Of a stretch of 64,000 nucleotides of DNA, positions 1 to 10,987 are shown in pieces; the stretch's first letter is position 1, and every line of letters starts with the position of its first letter. The notes below the pieces were generated by a model. It ran no database searches and was not told the origin of the DNA. It was given only the letters and a program-made list of their open reading frames with translations. Source of the stretch: Impatiens glandulifera (taxonomy: Eukaryota; Streptophyta; Magnoliopsida; Ericales; Balsaminaceae). The stretch covers positions 25,891,348 through 25,955,347 of the forward strand of contig NC_061870.1 of assembly GCF_907164915.1 (NCBI RefSeq), given 5' to 3'. The position numbers were made by a program, and so were the translations under genes.

Positions 1-2
1 AA

Positions 3-77
3 AACTTGGCAGATGGAATCAGTGAAGAAATGCAACTAATGAGTCCAGTCCATTGGAAGATGGGTTCCTATATATGA
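3..77 (+). CDS. possible last-exon tail of an unidentified gene (partial)
   Basis: An open frame enters from the left edge and ends at a TGA at 75-77. It encodes about 24 residues ending in WKMGSYI. Base composition is more balanced than the surrounding AT-rich DNA, as expected of a coding tail. The following sequence (78-136, resuming after the hAT element at about 604) would then be its 3' UTR. No family is recognised, and 24 codons are too few to be sure that this is coding. Confidence 0.22.
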   Translation, partial: NLADGISEEMQLMSPVHWKMGSYI

Positions 78-136
78 GCCCATACTGAAAAAGAGGACTC
101 AAGAATTTCCAAAGGTTTTGAAGACAAACTATAGAG

Positions 137-603
137 TAAGGATTGCAATTTGAAACTGTCCCGCGAAAATCGAACCAAATTGTCCTGTTTATGACGGTTT
201 TTCCCCGAAACCAAACGAGGATGGGGCGGGGATGGTATTGTGTCCCCCGCCCGACCCGCCCCGATTTCACCCCGTTTTCACTCCGATTCTGCCCCGAATA
301 CCATAAACATACTTAAATATATTAAATCACCAATATATTTATTTATTTACTATATTTCTTTATAATAATATAAAATTTTAATATATTACAATATATATTA
401 TATTAAAAAATTGGTTTATATAATTTCATTGTATAATATTTATTTATTTTTTAAATAAAAATTATTAACGGTGCCCCGCGGGATTCCCCGAAACCGAAAA
501 AAATCGAACGGAGCGGGGATGGTATTAAAAAAATCCCCGAAATTAAAACGGGACGGGGATGGTAATTGCATTCCCCGTCCCGAACCGCCCCATTGTCATC
601 CTA
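137..603. mobile_element. hAT-like MITE with 8-bp target duplication
   Basis: The ends are imperfect inverted repeats: TAAGGATTGCAA on the left, and TAGGATGACAA when the right end is read on the minus strand. Both are flanked by the same 8-bp duplication CTATAGAG (129-136 and 604-611), the size produced by hAT transposases. The subterminal regions are unusually GC-rich, full of CCCCG/CGGGG blocks, and the core is AT-rich. There is no coding capacity, so it would depend on transposase in trans. Confidence 0.75.
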
Positions 604-611
604 CTATAGAG

Positions 612-2977
612 TCATCTTTGAATGAAGGGTAGGTCCAAGAGAAAGCAAGAGCTCACATGAAAAATTGGCAGTTTAATGTATCTAAAATTCATCCTTTTTT
701 AATTTTCCCAATCTCATAGAACTTGGGAATGGACTTTTGAGGAAGTAAATAAAAATGTTATACAAAGCTTAATTTCTTTTGAGCCATCAAAGTTTTATTT
801 TTGGAAGCTGGTTTGATGTTAGGTTATTTGAAGTTTTTATTGGGGTTTTCAAAACTTCCAGTTTGATCGATATTAATTGGGTTCTATGAAATATTGAAGT
901 GTGAAGAGAGAGGGAGAATTTTTTTTATTTAATTGTGTCAACATTCCGTCACATTATTCTCTTTTATTTCATTTTATTATCTTTCCTTATTATTTATTTT
1001 ATTTTTCTTCACAACTTTATATTTAAATTTTTGTTTTTAATATTTTTTAAACTTCTTTTATTGCATACTCTCATTCTAATTTTTAACTATTAAATTATTT
1101 AAATATTAAAATATTTTTACTTAAAATTTTAAATGTAAAAATATATTTTAATAATTTATTTTTAACAAATTTCAAATTTTTATAAAACCATTTCATAATA
1201 TATTTTTTTCAACTATTCAATCCCCTCAATTAATCCATCAAAATATCCTTATTTACTATTATAAAATTTAAATTTTAAATACAAACTAAGCTAAAATTAG
1301 TTAGCTAGGGTAGTACAAATAATTGATTCATCGACAATTTGAATTAAGTTTAATTCAAAGCTTATTTATCACTAATCACAATTTCTTTTGGTAAATTTGA
1401 TTGAGTTTTTGACGAAATTAATTTTCGACAATCAAACTGAAACAATATAAATAAGATAAATAGATGGAAATAATAGAAGGAAATTAAAGAGTTTTGGTTC
1501 TTTATGTTGATGCCATTGTTATTCTCTTACTTGGGTGGGTCTGTCTTATGATTTAGGAAGTGGGCTTATTTTTCATTCTAGGATATGATTTTATTCTGGA
1601 TGTCTAGAATTTTATGTGTGCAAATATTGATCTTTAATATTTTATATGCTCAACTAAATAAACATTTCTGCTGGCTAGTCTGGTATGTTAAACTTAGGCC
1701 TGATCGGTTTTGGGTTTTTTAATTATTTAAAAATCTTGATGGGTGATAAAAAAAAATTATTCTTTAACTATATTAATATTTTTAAAATATATTGAATAAA
1801 CCAAAATATATTTATTCTTAATTTTTTTAAATAAAAAATAATAACTTATGGAGTATTTTTGATAAAATATTGTTAAAAATAAATAAATATAAAAAAATTT
1901 AATATTTTGATTAATGAGTTTAGTAGAATAAGAGTGAAAAAAAATGATATTTTATTACATTATGATTATTAATATTATCACATGTTGAAAATATTTGATA
2001 AAAATACAAATATAACACATATCTCCGCAAATATATTCAACTAAAACGAAGACGAGTGTAATTTATCGTCTAACGGGCTTGAATTCAGAAATTCGGATAA
2101 GTAATGAAATTCGGATAAGTTATGAGTATACCCTTCTTGTTGTCATTACAACTGAAGATGAGATATGATCTATACTTGTTTATAAAAATTGAGTGTTGTA
2201 TTGAGAAAATAAATTAGTAAAATTATTTAAAATATATTATAAAATAATTATATATATATATATAATATAAGATATTGTAGTATTTTAATTAATAAATAAT
2301 TAATATAATTAATAAGTAATTAATATAATTAATAAGAAGTGAATAAAATAATATTTGATTATATATAGAATAAAAACTAAGACCTATATTTACTAAACCT
2401 CAAATCAAACCAGCCCTATCCTCTGAGCCTAGATTGATTTATTGATTATCACAAACCCTTTATCCAATTTATTCTGAAGATATCAGAGAGTAGCAGGACA
2501 TAAATGAGTGGTACATTATTGACACACCAGCCTTTTACATGTGCACATTCAAACATTATTTTTATTTTACTTAAAATCTGTATTATTTTTGTTTGGAGGA
2601 GGGATAGGATAGGGAAAATTAAGTGAGTGTATTTCAGTGTTGTTTTTAATAAATTGAATGATTAATAAAAGATAGGAGATTGGAAAATATTTTTTGAATT
2701 TATGTTATTTAAATAACTCAAATATAGAATGGGGTTAAGGATAAAGATTAACTAAATGAAAAAAAAACATGGTATTTTACCATAAAAGTTATGTTGCTTT
2801 TTAAATAAAATAAAAAATTATGACTTATTTTGAATTTTGGACAGATCAATGGTATATAAAGAAATTTATTTTGTTATAAAAAGAATAAGTTAATATATGT
2901 GAATATCATAAACTCAAAACCAGATATATGTGCTATATGACCTTAAAATAAGAAAAGATTGAGTAATATTAGTGCAA

Positions 2978-3013
<36 letters not shown>

Positions 3014-3349
3014 AATCACCTTAATTCTTATAAATAAAATTATATATTGTTCATTTTACCTAAATAATATTAAATAGATTATTTTATAAACCTCAATTAT
3101 TTTAAAATCGCTTCACATTAAATAAATTCGTAATTTTGTGACGTCACAACCTCATTTCACAAAATATGTGTTTTTTATTATTTTAGTAAAAACAATGAAT
3201 TGAATTACAAGTTAGAACTATTTTTTAGATTAGATTGAGAGATTTATGCATTAATAATTTTTTAACATTATGGACCTAGATGAACTATAATGAGATTAAA
3301 CATTATGAAAACTTTTTCCCATTATAGAGTTTTACTTTTGGTAGAACGC
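612..3349. other. AT-rich intergenic sequence
   Basis: No gene is supported. The stretch holds poly-T/poly-A tracts and a (TA)n microsatellite at about 2981-3009. The first 200 bases may be the 3' flank of the gene cut by the left edge. Confidence 0.6.
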
Positions 3350-4060
3350 AAATAAATGTCATCGCCTGAACAAGACATTATGCGTTAACAAGATCATATG
3401 AATAGTTTTCATGTGGGGACATTGCTACAAATTACTCGCTAAGATGGTTACATATAATTTTTGTTAGAAAAACTTTGGAATCAAATATTTCATCCAAGAT
3501 CTCGTTCTTTGGATGAAACATTATTAACGGTGAAATTCTAACAGATGATATGTGCATGAAAAAAATGTTGTATTATAACTAATCTTATGTGTCAAGAAAA
3601 TGTTGAATCGACAACTCACTTACTTTTGCATTGTCGAGTGTGACTAGTATTTGGAGTCTTTTGTGGAGTATTACTGAGATTCATTGGGTGATGATCGAGT
3701 CTTTAGATAGTTACTGAGAAGGTTGGATTGATGCGTCTGAAATGAAAGACCTACATATTTAGGTTATCATCTCAATTATTCTTTGTTGGACTATATAATT
3801 GGAGAGAAATTGACGAATTTTTAATGATCTCGTAGTCGTCCGATGCGAATCATTCATCATATTATTATTATTATTATGTTTTCTGAAATTCGTTCAAGAA
3901 ATGCAATAGAGTCTGTCATGAGTTAATTGTTTTCTCTCGAAAATTTATAAGCTCAATAACATATTAAATACTATTTGTTTTTATTTTAATGCAATGATTT
4001 GTTGTTAATGTTTAAACGATTTTTTTTTTTTAATATATATAGACCTTTCTCAAGATTTAA
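3350..4060 (+). mobile_element. LINE 3' fragment, tail subfamily II
   Basis: This is a decayed 3' end of a plant L1-type LINE. Broken frames retain the zf-RVT (reverse-transcriptase zinc-binding) region just downstream of the polymerase: a damaged Cys box is followed by a THLLLHC-like stretch and a SIWSLLW-like stretch at about 3600-3670. Near-identical wording recurs at 21.6, 25.9, 26.8 and 29.8 kb. The copy ends in a T-rich tail, then a short TA run near 4040. It is truncated at the 5' side and full of stops. Confidence 0.7.
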
Positions 4061-4767
4061 ATACCAAAGAATTCATGTAATATATTTTCTAAATCAAAAT
4101 TTATTCTTATCTTTCTTGGAGGTCCGAGCCTATCAGTTAAGTGTATGAGAAGAGGATACCAGTTTTCAAAAAAAAAAATCAAACCTAAAATATTAATTAA
4201 GTAAAATTATTTCTAATTTGTAACTAATACAAAATGTTGAAAATTGCAAATAAATGTCACTTTAATAATAGAAAAAATATGATAAATTGCAATAAAACAT
4301 CAAATTTATGGGAGAATACAAAGATTAATAATAGTTAAGAAGATTACAGATGAAAAAAAATGAAAAGCAAACACAGAATAAAGTTGAATCCAAACAGACC
4401 ATTAACCCACTAATTAAACACAATACTATTTACCTAAACCATCTCTATAATGAAAATTACAAAAGCTCCTAAACAACAAACAGCTTTCTGTCCCTACAAA
4501 ATTACCAACATACCTCTCTTCTTCAATCAATCAATCAATCCAATCCAATCCTCAATCTCCCACATTTCTGCAGTTCCTGATTAAAAAAAAAGATGAATGT
4601 ATGTTTTTCAAGGGCTTGTTTGACGAAGGATTAACTGAATTATTTTTAAAACCATTAACTAATTTGATTAGAAAAACACCCATATGAACCATGAAATAAG
4701 TTTTCAAATAAATAATTAGTTGAACTAACCCTTATAGATGAAACATGAGCCATTGAAAAGGATTTGA
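4061..4767. other. intergenic region downstream of the DUF1645 gene
   Basis: AT-rich. The part next to 4768 is presumably the 3' UTR of the minus-strand gene. A GGCTTGTTTG-like sequence near 4612 resembles one arm of the Tourist-like MITEs found elsewhere in the window, but no partner arm was identified. Confidence 0.5.
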
Positions 4768-5178
4768 TTATGGCATTTTCTCAAACACCTGTGATGTAGA
4801 ATCAACAGTAGTTTTGGTTTGTTTCCTAGACCCAATGTGGGTTTTCCTCAGGCCAAGAAGATCCCTCCAACGTCCAGAGGAATTTGTCGACGACTCCTTA
4901 TTATTAGACACGACTTCTACAAGATCATCTCCGTCGCCGGCCAACAGCTCTTCCCGGAGAGTGGTGGTGGTGGTGGTGGTGGGTCTGGTGGAGCAGTCCT
5001 TAAAAGGTAACAGCTTTCCCTGGAAGAAAAGCTCATCAGCGGTTATCATGGAGTACCCAGTTACAGAAAACTCGAAGTCGGAAGAGGGCGGCGGCGGGAG
5101 AGCGGATCTGGGTTTCAGATGATGATGATGATGATGAGACTCGACGAAATCGTTGGAGAAAGAGATTCTGGGACTCAT
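4768..5178 (-). CDS. DUF1645-type small plant protein
   Basis: Intronless, 136 aa. The N-terminus MSPRISFSNDF and the central block ITADELFFQGKLLPFK (about residues 45-60) are the signature of a plant-only family annotated as DUF1645. A short basic block, RWRDLLGLRK (103-112), follows. The function of the family is not established. The protein looks hydrophilic and partly disordered, with no signal peptide or membrane segment. Two homopolymers stand out: six His at 15-20, coded by an ATG/ATC-type trinucleotide repeat, and seven Thr at 67-73. The start is chosen because the MSPRISFSNDF motif sits exactly at the ATG and stops lie upstream. GC content is clearly higher than the flanks. Identification is from memory of the family and not from a search. 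Confidence 0.78.
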   Translation of the reverse strand: MSPRISFSNDFVESHHHHHHLKPRSALPPPPSSDFEFSVTGYSMITADELFFQGKLLPFKDCSTRPTTTTTTTLREELLAGDGDDLVEVVSNNKESSTNSSGRWRDLLGLRKTHIGSRKQTKTTVDSTSQVFEKMP

Positions 5179-5719
5179 TGAGAGAGATTTGGAAGCATGA
5201 ATGTGTATGAATTACAATTAGAATTATAATTGGAATATGGAAATTTACATGAAACAAAATGGAGACCCACCACCTGATAACTGTTACAAAGACAGAGTTG
5301 TCGACAGAGGAGAAAGGACATGTGTCATGTGAAAATTTTTAATAGTGAAGAAGGAGCGTCTGTCACTTGCACAGAGTTTCTCATCATCCTCATCCTCTGT
5401 TTTAATAGTGAAGAAATGATTTTATCAAAGTTATATAAATATTTTTATTTTATAACATTTTATTAAAATAAAAATTGTGATGTATATTGTTTGAGATGGT
5501 CATTGGAGGAGGAACAAGATATGTGTGTAAAAGGAAACCAATCAAATGAGCTATATATAATAGTTATTTTCAAGTAATCTTATTTGATTTATCTATTTAT
5601 AAAATTATAAAAAAAAAGTTATTAAAGATATAAATATATAATTATTTGAATAAAACTATTATAAAAGAAAATTATTTAATAAATAAATTGTTGACTTATT
5701 TAAAACTTTTTTTAAATAG
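5179..5719. other. 5' flank of the DUF1645 gene and intergenic DNA
   Basis: It contains the presumed leader and promoter of the minus-strand gene. No convincing TATA box was located. It becomes AT-rich beyond 5400. Confidence 0.4.
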
Positions 5720-7700
5720 TTCATACAAAATGATAAAAATGAGAGTCGTTTAAACTCAACGATAATAGTTCACCAATGATCAAACAAAAATAACAAATTT
5801 TAACGAGCACAGAGATCTTCAAAAAGATCAATGAGTTCCCCAACAGCCTCAATTGGTTTACCCAATGAAACCTTTCCGATTGTTATAATAATATAATTAT
5901 GAATTAAACGCATTGGTCGATAACGATCACTTAACGTTTTACGGTTCCTTTCAAACAAATGGTCCACTAGAAGATAAGTGGGATAATGACTCAATGATAT
6001 AGAACAATCGAACTCAACGTCTCTATTCACACTTCCCAACAACTAACGATGGATTCCGGCATAACCCACTTAATTCCAATCATGTTCCATAATGAGCTCA
6101 AAATCACAATCACTCTATCACAGTGTAAGAGCAAGTGAAGTGTCGACTCCACCTCTTTATGACACATTCTACAACGACTTGTCATAATACACAATTTTTT
6201 ATGCATTTATCATCCGTCAAAATCCATCAATGCATGCATGACACTTCATCCAAAGAACGAGATCTTCGATAGGAACTTAGAGTCTCGCAACATCTCCCAT
6301 ATGAGATCGTAAGGAGGGTTCTCCGCAATTAAAATAACAATGATTAACCTTAAAATTATCAATATCTTGCTAACGCAAAATATCACACAAAGAATGATTC
6401 ACTTTTTTATTACGCCTCAACAAGTTCAACACTCTATCATGTGAAGTTAATTCTTTAGTATTTAGACTTCTCTTATACCTGATTCTTATTGCAAAATCAT
6501 TAGAACTCACGTCAAACATTTCTTTAAATGTAGCATCTCCACATATAGCAATCGAGGAAAGAGCCGGGTACGATGAGGAAAGACTTCTGACAATGCACCA
6601 TACGTCATCCCTAAGACAAATCGACGAGCCATTGCCAATTGAAAATATGCACTATCCATGAAAAACTTCCACATTAACGAGACCTCACTCTAAATAATGT
6701 TTCTCAATGCCCGGTTAATAGATTTGATGAATCAGCCAGATCAATCATGCCCATACTTGCATCTAATCATACTAGCCCACAAAGAGGTAGGCTCTAAGGA
6801 ATGTTTGTTACACCATTTTGATAAAATAGCTTTGTTAAACGAAGTCAAATCTCGTATACCCAAGCCCCCTTGGTCCTTAAATTTTTTCACTTTATCCCAA
6901 CTTACCAAATGACGGAAGGATGATTCAGAGGACCACCAAAGAAACTTATAAGTTATTTTTCCATCTTCACAACCATACTTTTAGGTATAAGAAATAGAGA
7001 CATCATGTAAGTATGCATAGATTCTAGAGCACTTTTGATGAGAACCACGCCCACCTTTTGAAATCATCTTGTTCTTCCAGATTGATAAATTTCTTTCCAT
7101 TTTGGCGATGATCGGATCCCAAGAAGCTTTGAAGCGGGCTTTATCACCTAAAGACATCCCAAGATAAGTAGACGGAAATGATCCCACCTCGAAGCCGAAA
7201 TTGCTTGAAAGTGTCATCTTACTTCTATTGGATACGAAATTTGAGAAAAATATCTCAGACTTACCGAGGTTAACCCATAATCTAGAACAGACTCCAAACA
7301 ACTAGAGAATATCGCGAAGATGCTTGAAATTCATGTGAGTGACTTGAATCATGCATAAGGTATCGTTCGCAAAAAAACAAATGAGAAATAATAAATGAAG
7401 ACCTCATCATCCCACAATCCACTCCTCTAATAAGACTAAAGCTTTCTCGGTGAAAGCCAACATTCTTTAAAAAGCTTACATGATAATGAAGAACCGGAAT
7501 GAGGATCACCCTACCTTTCGAGCTTTCGAAAACCTTTAGGGCTTCCATTCACAATTACAGAGAACTTAACCGTCGACACGTAGAATTTAATCCAATCTAT
7601 CAACTTCTTTCCTATATTCATTCTACTCATTACATCAAATAAAAATTCTTAATTAACACGTTCATAGACTTTTCAATATCAAATTTCACGAAGCACACTT
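5720..7700 (-). pseudogene. LINE ORF2 remnant: RT C-terminal part plus zf-RVT
   Basis: Broken minus-strand frames follow the order of a plant L1 ORF2. First come RT fingers and palm pieces (about 7690-7300; IDWIKFYVSTVKFSVIVNG-like). The YADD-box region follows near 7350-7372, then the LGMSLGDKARFKASWDPI block (about 7170-7110), IWKNKMISKGGR (about 7080), and finally zf-RVT with CRMCHKEVESTLHLLLHC (about 6180-6110). The C-terminus ends in IEAVGELIDLFEDLCAR near 5800. The catalytic box reads FAND and not FADD, so the first catalytic Asp is lost. Several frameshifts and stops mean that it is dead. The same tail (subfamily I) recurs at 15.4, 16.1 and 60.1 kb. Confidence 0.88.
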
Positions 7701-8812
7701 ATCCCCTTAAAAATTGCTGAATCAATATATTCATAACTCATAAAAAAAAGTTCCTAAGTAGTAAATGGACATAATAAAATGGAATCAAAACTAATATGAG
7801 CTTAGAAAATATAAGTTTTCATATAAAAAAATTGAACTATATAATTTAATTTAAGTAATTAATTAGTTCGTTCAAAATATATTAATTTATATCAATTAAT
7901 ATTATGATTTAACAACAATTTAGAGATATATTAGCTTAATTTTGGTATGTCTTTATTTAATAATAAAAATGGTTAGAATTGTTATTGTATAGTTATATTA
8001 GTGTTATTGTACTTCATTTTATTTAATTAATTGTCTTAAAATTAGTTTAAAAAATGTTAATATTAATTATTAAATACATATGGATAGATAATCAAATAAT
8101 GATTAAATTCAAATATGATATATTCAATCCACCCAATATAAGGTCATATTTAGGTGTTGATTGAATATAATTGATCATAATATTATAAAATTTAAATTCA
8201 TTTCAAAAAATTTGACTAAATTCAATCATCATCGATCATCTAATTCTAAGGTGATTATTTATATGTTCTTTTAGGAAATTAATTGTTACATATATTTAGG
8301 TGACTAACATTATATGTATAACGAGAAAGCACACAAATGTTCATTCAACCGACATATCTTATCAAAATGATCTCATCAATAACATAACTAGATGAATAGA
8401 CTCGACCCCGTTATGTAACACATATGAGCTACGCTAAACTGATCAATAAGCTGAATAAATTTAAGTATCTAACCATATGTGAAAAAAAACAAGTTTACAC
8501 AGCTATCACTGTGAAGATGAAACCATTTATTATTCACTTTAAAGATGAAAATGATAATTTAATAAAAAGTGAGAAGAACCAAAATACAAATTATATCAAG
8601 AATTTATAATATTGTTGTATATCAAACACAAAATATAATAAAATAGAGTACATACCGATTAGAGAGACCATTTAATGAATCCCCCTATATTAAATTACTT
8701 AGTTTAAAAACCATCAATCACATATATAGTCCATCCTTAACTACTAAAACTTTAACCAGCTATATCCAGATCTAGATTTTGATCCAGACCCAGATCCAAT
8801 CAATCATCATCA
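7701..8812. other. AT-rich intergenic, 3' flank of HSFB1
   Basis: No gene seen. The final part, next to 8813, should hold the 3' UTR of the minus-strand heat-shock factor. An open frame at 8424-8609 has no recognisable motif and AT-driven composition. Confidence 0.5.
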
Positions 8813-10508
8813 TCAGTTACAAACCCTACTAACCCCACCAGAACAAGACGAGATCTTCATCCAAGGTGACTCAAATTCAACATGACTCTTCTTCTTCATT
8901 TCCTTCCCCCTCGGTCCTACTCCAATTGTTCCCGGAGTTTCTTCCCGTCCCCTCTTTCTCTCGCCGGCACTTCCGCCGCTGCTCTTCACCCACACTCCAA
9001 ACAACTTTACATTATTAGTACTCTCTCCATCTCCGGCTGCGGCCGTCTCCTCTTTTTCCTTTTTATTCTCCGATGAGGAAGAGGACCCACATGAGCTTAA
9101 TTGTCCCATAATACGATTGATCTGATCTGGTCCAACATTAACTCTATCCATTAAATAAACCGCCAGTTCATCACACTGTTTCTTCACATGAGCAAGTTCA
9201 GAGCTCAGCATTTCGTTATCCCTTTTAAGCTTTTCATTTTCGTCAGTCAAACCTGCGAATTGGGCAGCCACTGTCACGATGCCAGCTGGCGGTTCGACAG
9301 ATCCGGAGTTCTTGGAATCAGGGGAGGAGGATGAGGTGTAGCCCTGGTCTTCGCCGGAGTTTGTGATCGAAAATGGTGTCTTCGCCGGAGTCGGAGGAGA
9401 AATAGCGGCGGGTTTGCGCCGACGGATCTTGATTAGTTGATGTTTTTGTCCTTTCTTAAAGTTGTCGTTGGAGAATTCCCATTTGTCGGGGACAATCTTC
9501 TTGAAACCCTGAGGATTTGTTAATAATATTATTATAAGTACAAATCAAGACTTGTTAAGCTCATGATGTTCATGGGTTTCATTGTTCTTATCCGAAATAT
9601 TTAAAAAATAAATAAAATAATTAGTATGAACAAATCAATAGTATGATCTCGAATCTCAAATATACAAATTATTAAATCTTGAAAAATAATTCTTCCACAA
9701 TTAAATAATTTACATTTAGTAGAAAATTCAACCATCATCTAGAAGCTTAGTCAAGCTTTAAACATTTTTCAACACATTAAAACGACAAGAATACATCGAA
9801 ATTCTCTCTCTCTCATTTAAAATTGAAAAAATATAAAAGAGAAAAAAAGAACGGTCGGTAGGCATAAATAAATACACATGCAAAAGATGAAAAAAAAAAT
9901 AATTATATTTTTGGCAGCGCCTACCATTGTGGAACTATCAAAGGACTTGTTTGATACAAACTATTTAAATTAAATCCAAATAATTCATTTTTTATCTCAA
10001 GTAATTAATAAAAATACTTTTACCAATTTATTTAAAACAAAATAAACAGATCTTTCTTTAAATCATTACATGTTTAACAAATAATTTTCTTACAATAACC
10101 TTTTTTTTTTTTTTTTAAGAACAATACCCTTTTTCCAATTACCCAAGATGAAGATCATAAGATGTTAAACAATAACTTATCTATAATTCACCTAATCAAG
10201 ATCAAGAATTCAAATTTCAGAAAACTATCACATACCAAGATCCCAAATCATCATGAAATTAAGCTATCATAACATAAAATGAAAAATGAATATGAAAGAC
10301 TTACATAAGTGTTGAGTTGTCTAACAAAGCTTGAGAAATTATTATGCTTGAAGAAATTAGGCAACATATCCTTAGCAAAATCAGCTGTTTTCCATACCAC
10401 AAAGGTTGTTCCATCTTCATTCCACGAAACAACATCATCGCTACTCGGATCATCCACAAGATCATATGTCTTCGTCAAGAAAGGTGCCGGTGCCGATCTT
10501 GGCCCCAT
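8813..10508 (-). CDS. HSFB1: class B heat-shock factor, HSFB1/TBF1 type
   Basis: Two exons, 10305-10508 and 8813-9508, joined across a 796-nt GT-AG intron (donor GTAAGT, acceptor CTCAG) in phase 0; 299 aa. The intron falls just after the QLNTY codons inside the DNA-binding domain, the conserved HSF position. Visible order: winged-helix DNA-binding domain (about 7-100, with [20 protein letters not shown] and [20 protein letters not shown]), a Ser-rich linker, a coiled-coil oligomerisation region (about 155-190), the KLFGV repressor tetrapeptide (236-240), a basic RKRGRE patch as probable nuclear signal (about 252-257), and the terminal VCN. The LFGV motif and the lack of an obvious AHA motif mark class B, a transcriptional repressor/co-regulator. 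The [19 protein letters not shown] and LFGVWVK wording favours B1 over B2. In Arabidopsis this protein (TBF1) drives the growth-to-defence switch and is controlled by upstream ORFs, which are also present here. Confidence 0.94.
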
Positions 10509-10597
10509 TTCAATTTACAAATTTATTTAATACTTTCAAACTATTCTATCTATATATATCTATATAATATATAATAAAAAGAAAGGGATCTAAATTA

Positions 10598-10750
10598 TTA
10601 TTGAAAGAAACAATCAGAAGAAGAACTAAAGAGAATTAAAGCAGTGAGGAATTCCCAATCCCAACAATAGAATCCTGAAACGAAGAGATGATCAGAATTA
10701 AGACCTAGCTGGCGATTATCGCTGAACGCTTGAGGTTTAGTTTCTTCCAT
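10598..10750 (-). CDS. conserved peptide uORF (uORF2) of HSFB1
   Basis: ATG at 10750, stop TAA at 10598-10600, 50 codons. It lies entirely in the HSFB1 leader and ends 89 nt before the main ATG; no other ATG lies in between. The peptide opens MEETKPQ and has the aromatic core FYCWDWEFLTALILFS (about residues 27-42). This pattern is known as a conserved-peptide uORF in HSFB1/TBF1 leaders of dicots. Seven of 50 residues are Phe and two are Trp, fitting the reported model in which uncharged tRNA-Phe or altered initiation relieves repression during immunity. The C-terminal extension beyond the conserved FS (SSSDCFFQ) may be species-specific. A longer in-frame extension upstream would need a TTG start and is not assumed. 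Confidence 0.9.
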   Translation of the reverse strand: MEETKPQAFSDNRQLGLNSDHLFVSGFYCWDWEFLTALILFSSSSDCFFQ

Positions 10751-10838
10751 CGGCGATTGAGCGATTTGGAGAACAAACAACCATACTATCTAAATTATAC
10801 AAAAACTTCAAGTATCTTTCATTTCTTTCTTCACCCAT
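10737..10838 (-). CDS. upstream ORF 1 of HSFB1 leader
   Basis: An ATG at 10838 opens a 33-codon frame ending at TAA 10737-10739. A second in-frame ATG at 10784 would give only 15 codons (MVVCSPNRSIADGRN). The frame overlaps the start of uORF2 by 14 nt in another frame, so ribosomes that translate uORF1 would pass the uORF2 ATG. Two successive uORFs are also reported for Arabidopsis TBF1. The peptide itself is not recognised. It belongs to the leader only if transcription starts upstream of 10838, which the pyrimidine-rich sequence at 10880-10985 suggests but does not prove. Confidence 0.55.
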   Translation of the reverse strand: MGEERNERYLKFLYNLDSMVVCSPNRSIADGRN

Positions 10839-10932
10839 TATATATATATATATAATAAATAATAAATAATAAATAATTAAAATATTCGTAGAAGAAGAAA
10901 GAAGAAAAAACCATCCACTTTTCAACTTTGAC

Positions 10933-10983
10933 TCCCTCTCTCTATCTCTCTATATCTGTGTGTGTGTGTGTGAGAGAGAGAGA
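10933..10983 (-). promoter_or_regulatory. CT/GA and GT microsatellite at HSFB1 core promoter
   Basis: The plus strand reads CTCTCTC..TCTCTC, then (GT)n, then (GA)n just upstream of the leader. Such Y-patch/GAGA-like tracts are common around plant transcription starts. A GATATA sequence on the minus strand at 10951-10956 could serve as a weak TATA box. Confidence 0.4.
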
Positions 10984-10987
10984 CCGG

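Noticed and set aside
8424..8609. A 61-residue protein gene
   Set aside because: Lys/Asn-rich composition follows the AT content; no motif, neighbour or promoter support.
10251..10304. Reading HSFB1 exon 1 on into VSLSYSFF
   Set aside because: This is intron sequence after a GTAAGT donor; splicing to 9508 restores the conserved [12 protein letters not shown].
10751..10780. Longer form of the HSFB1 conserved uORF starting further upstream
   Set aside because: The in-frame upstream start would be TTG; the ATG at 10750 begins the conserved MEETKPQ peptide.
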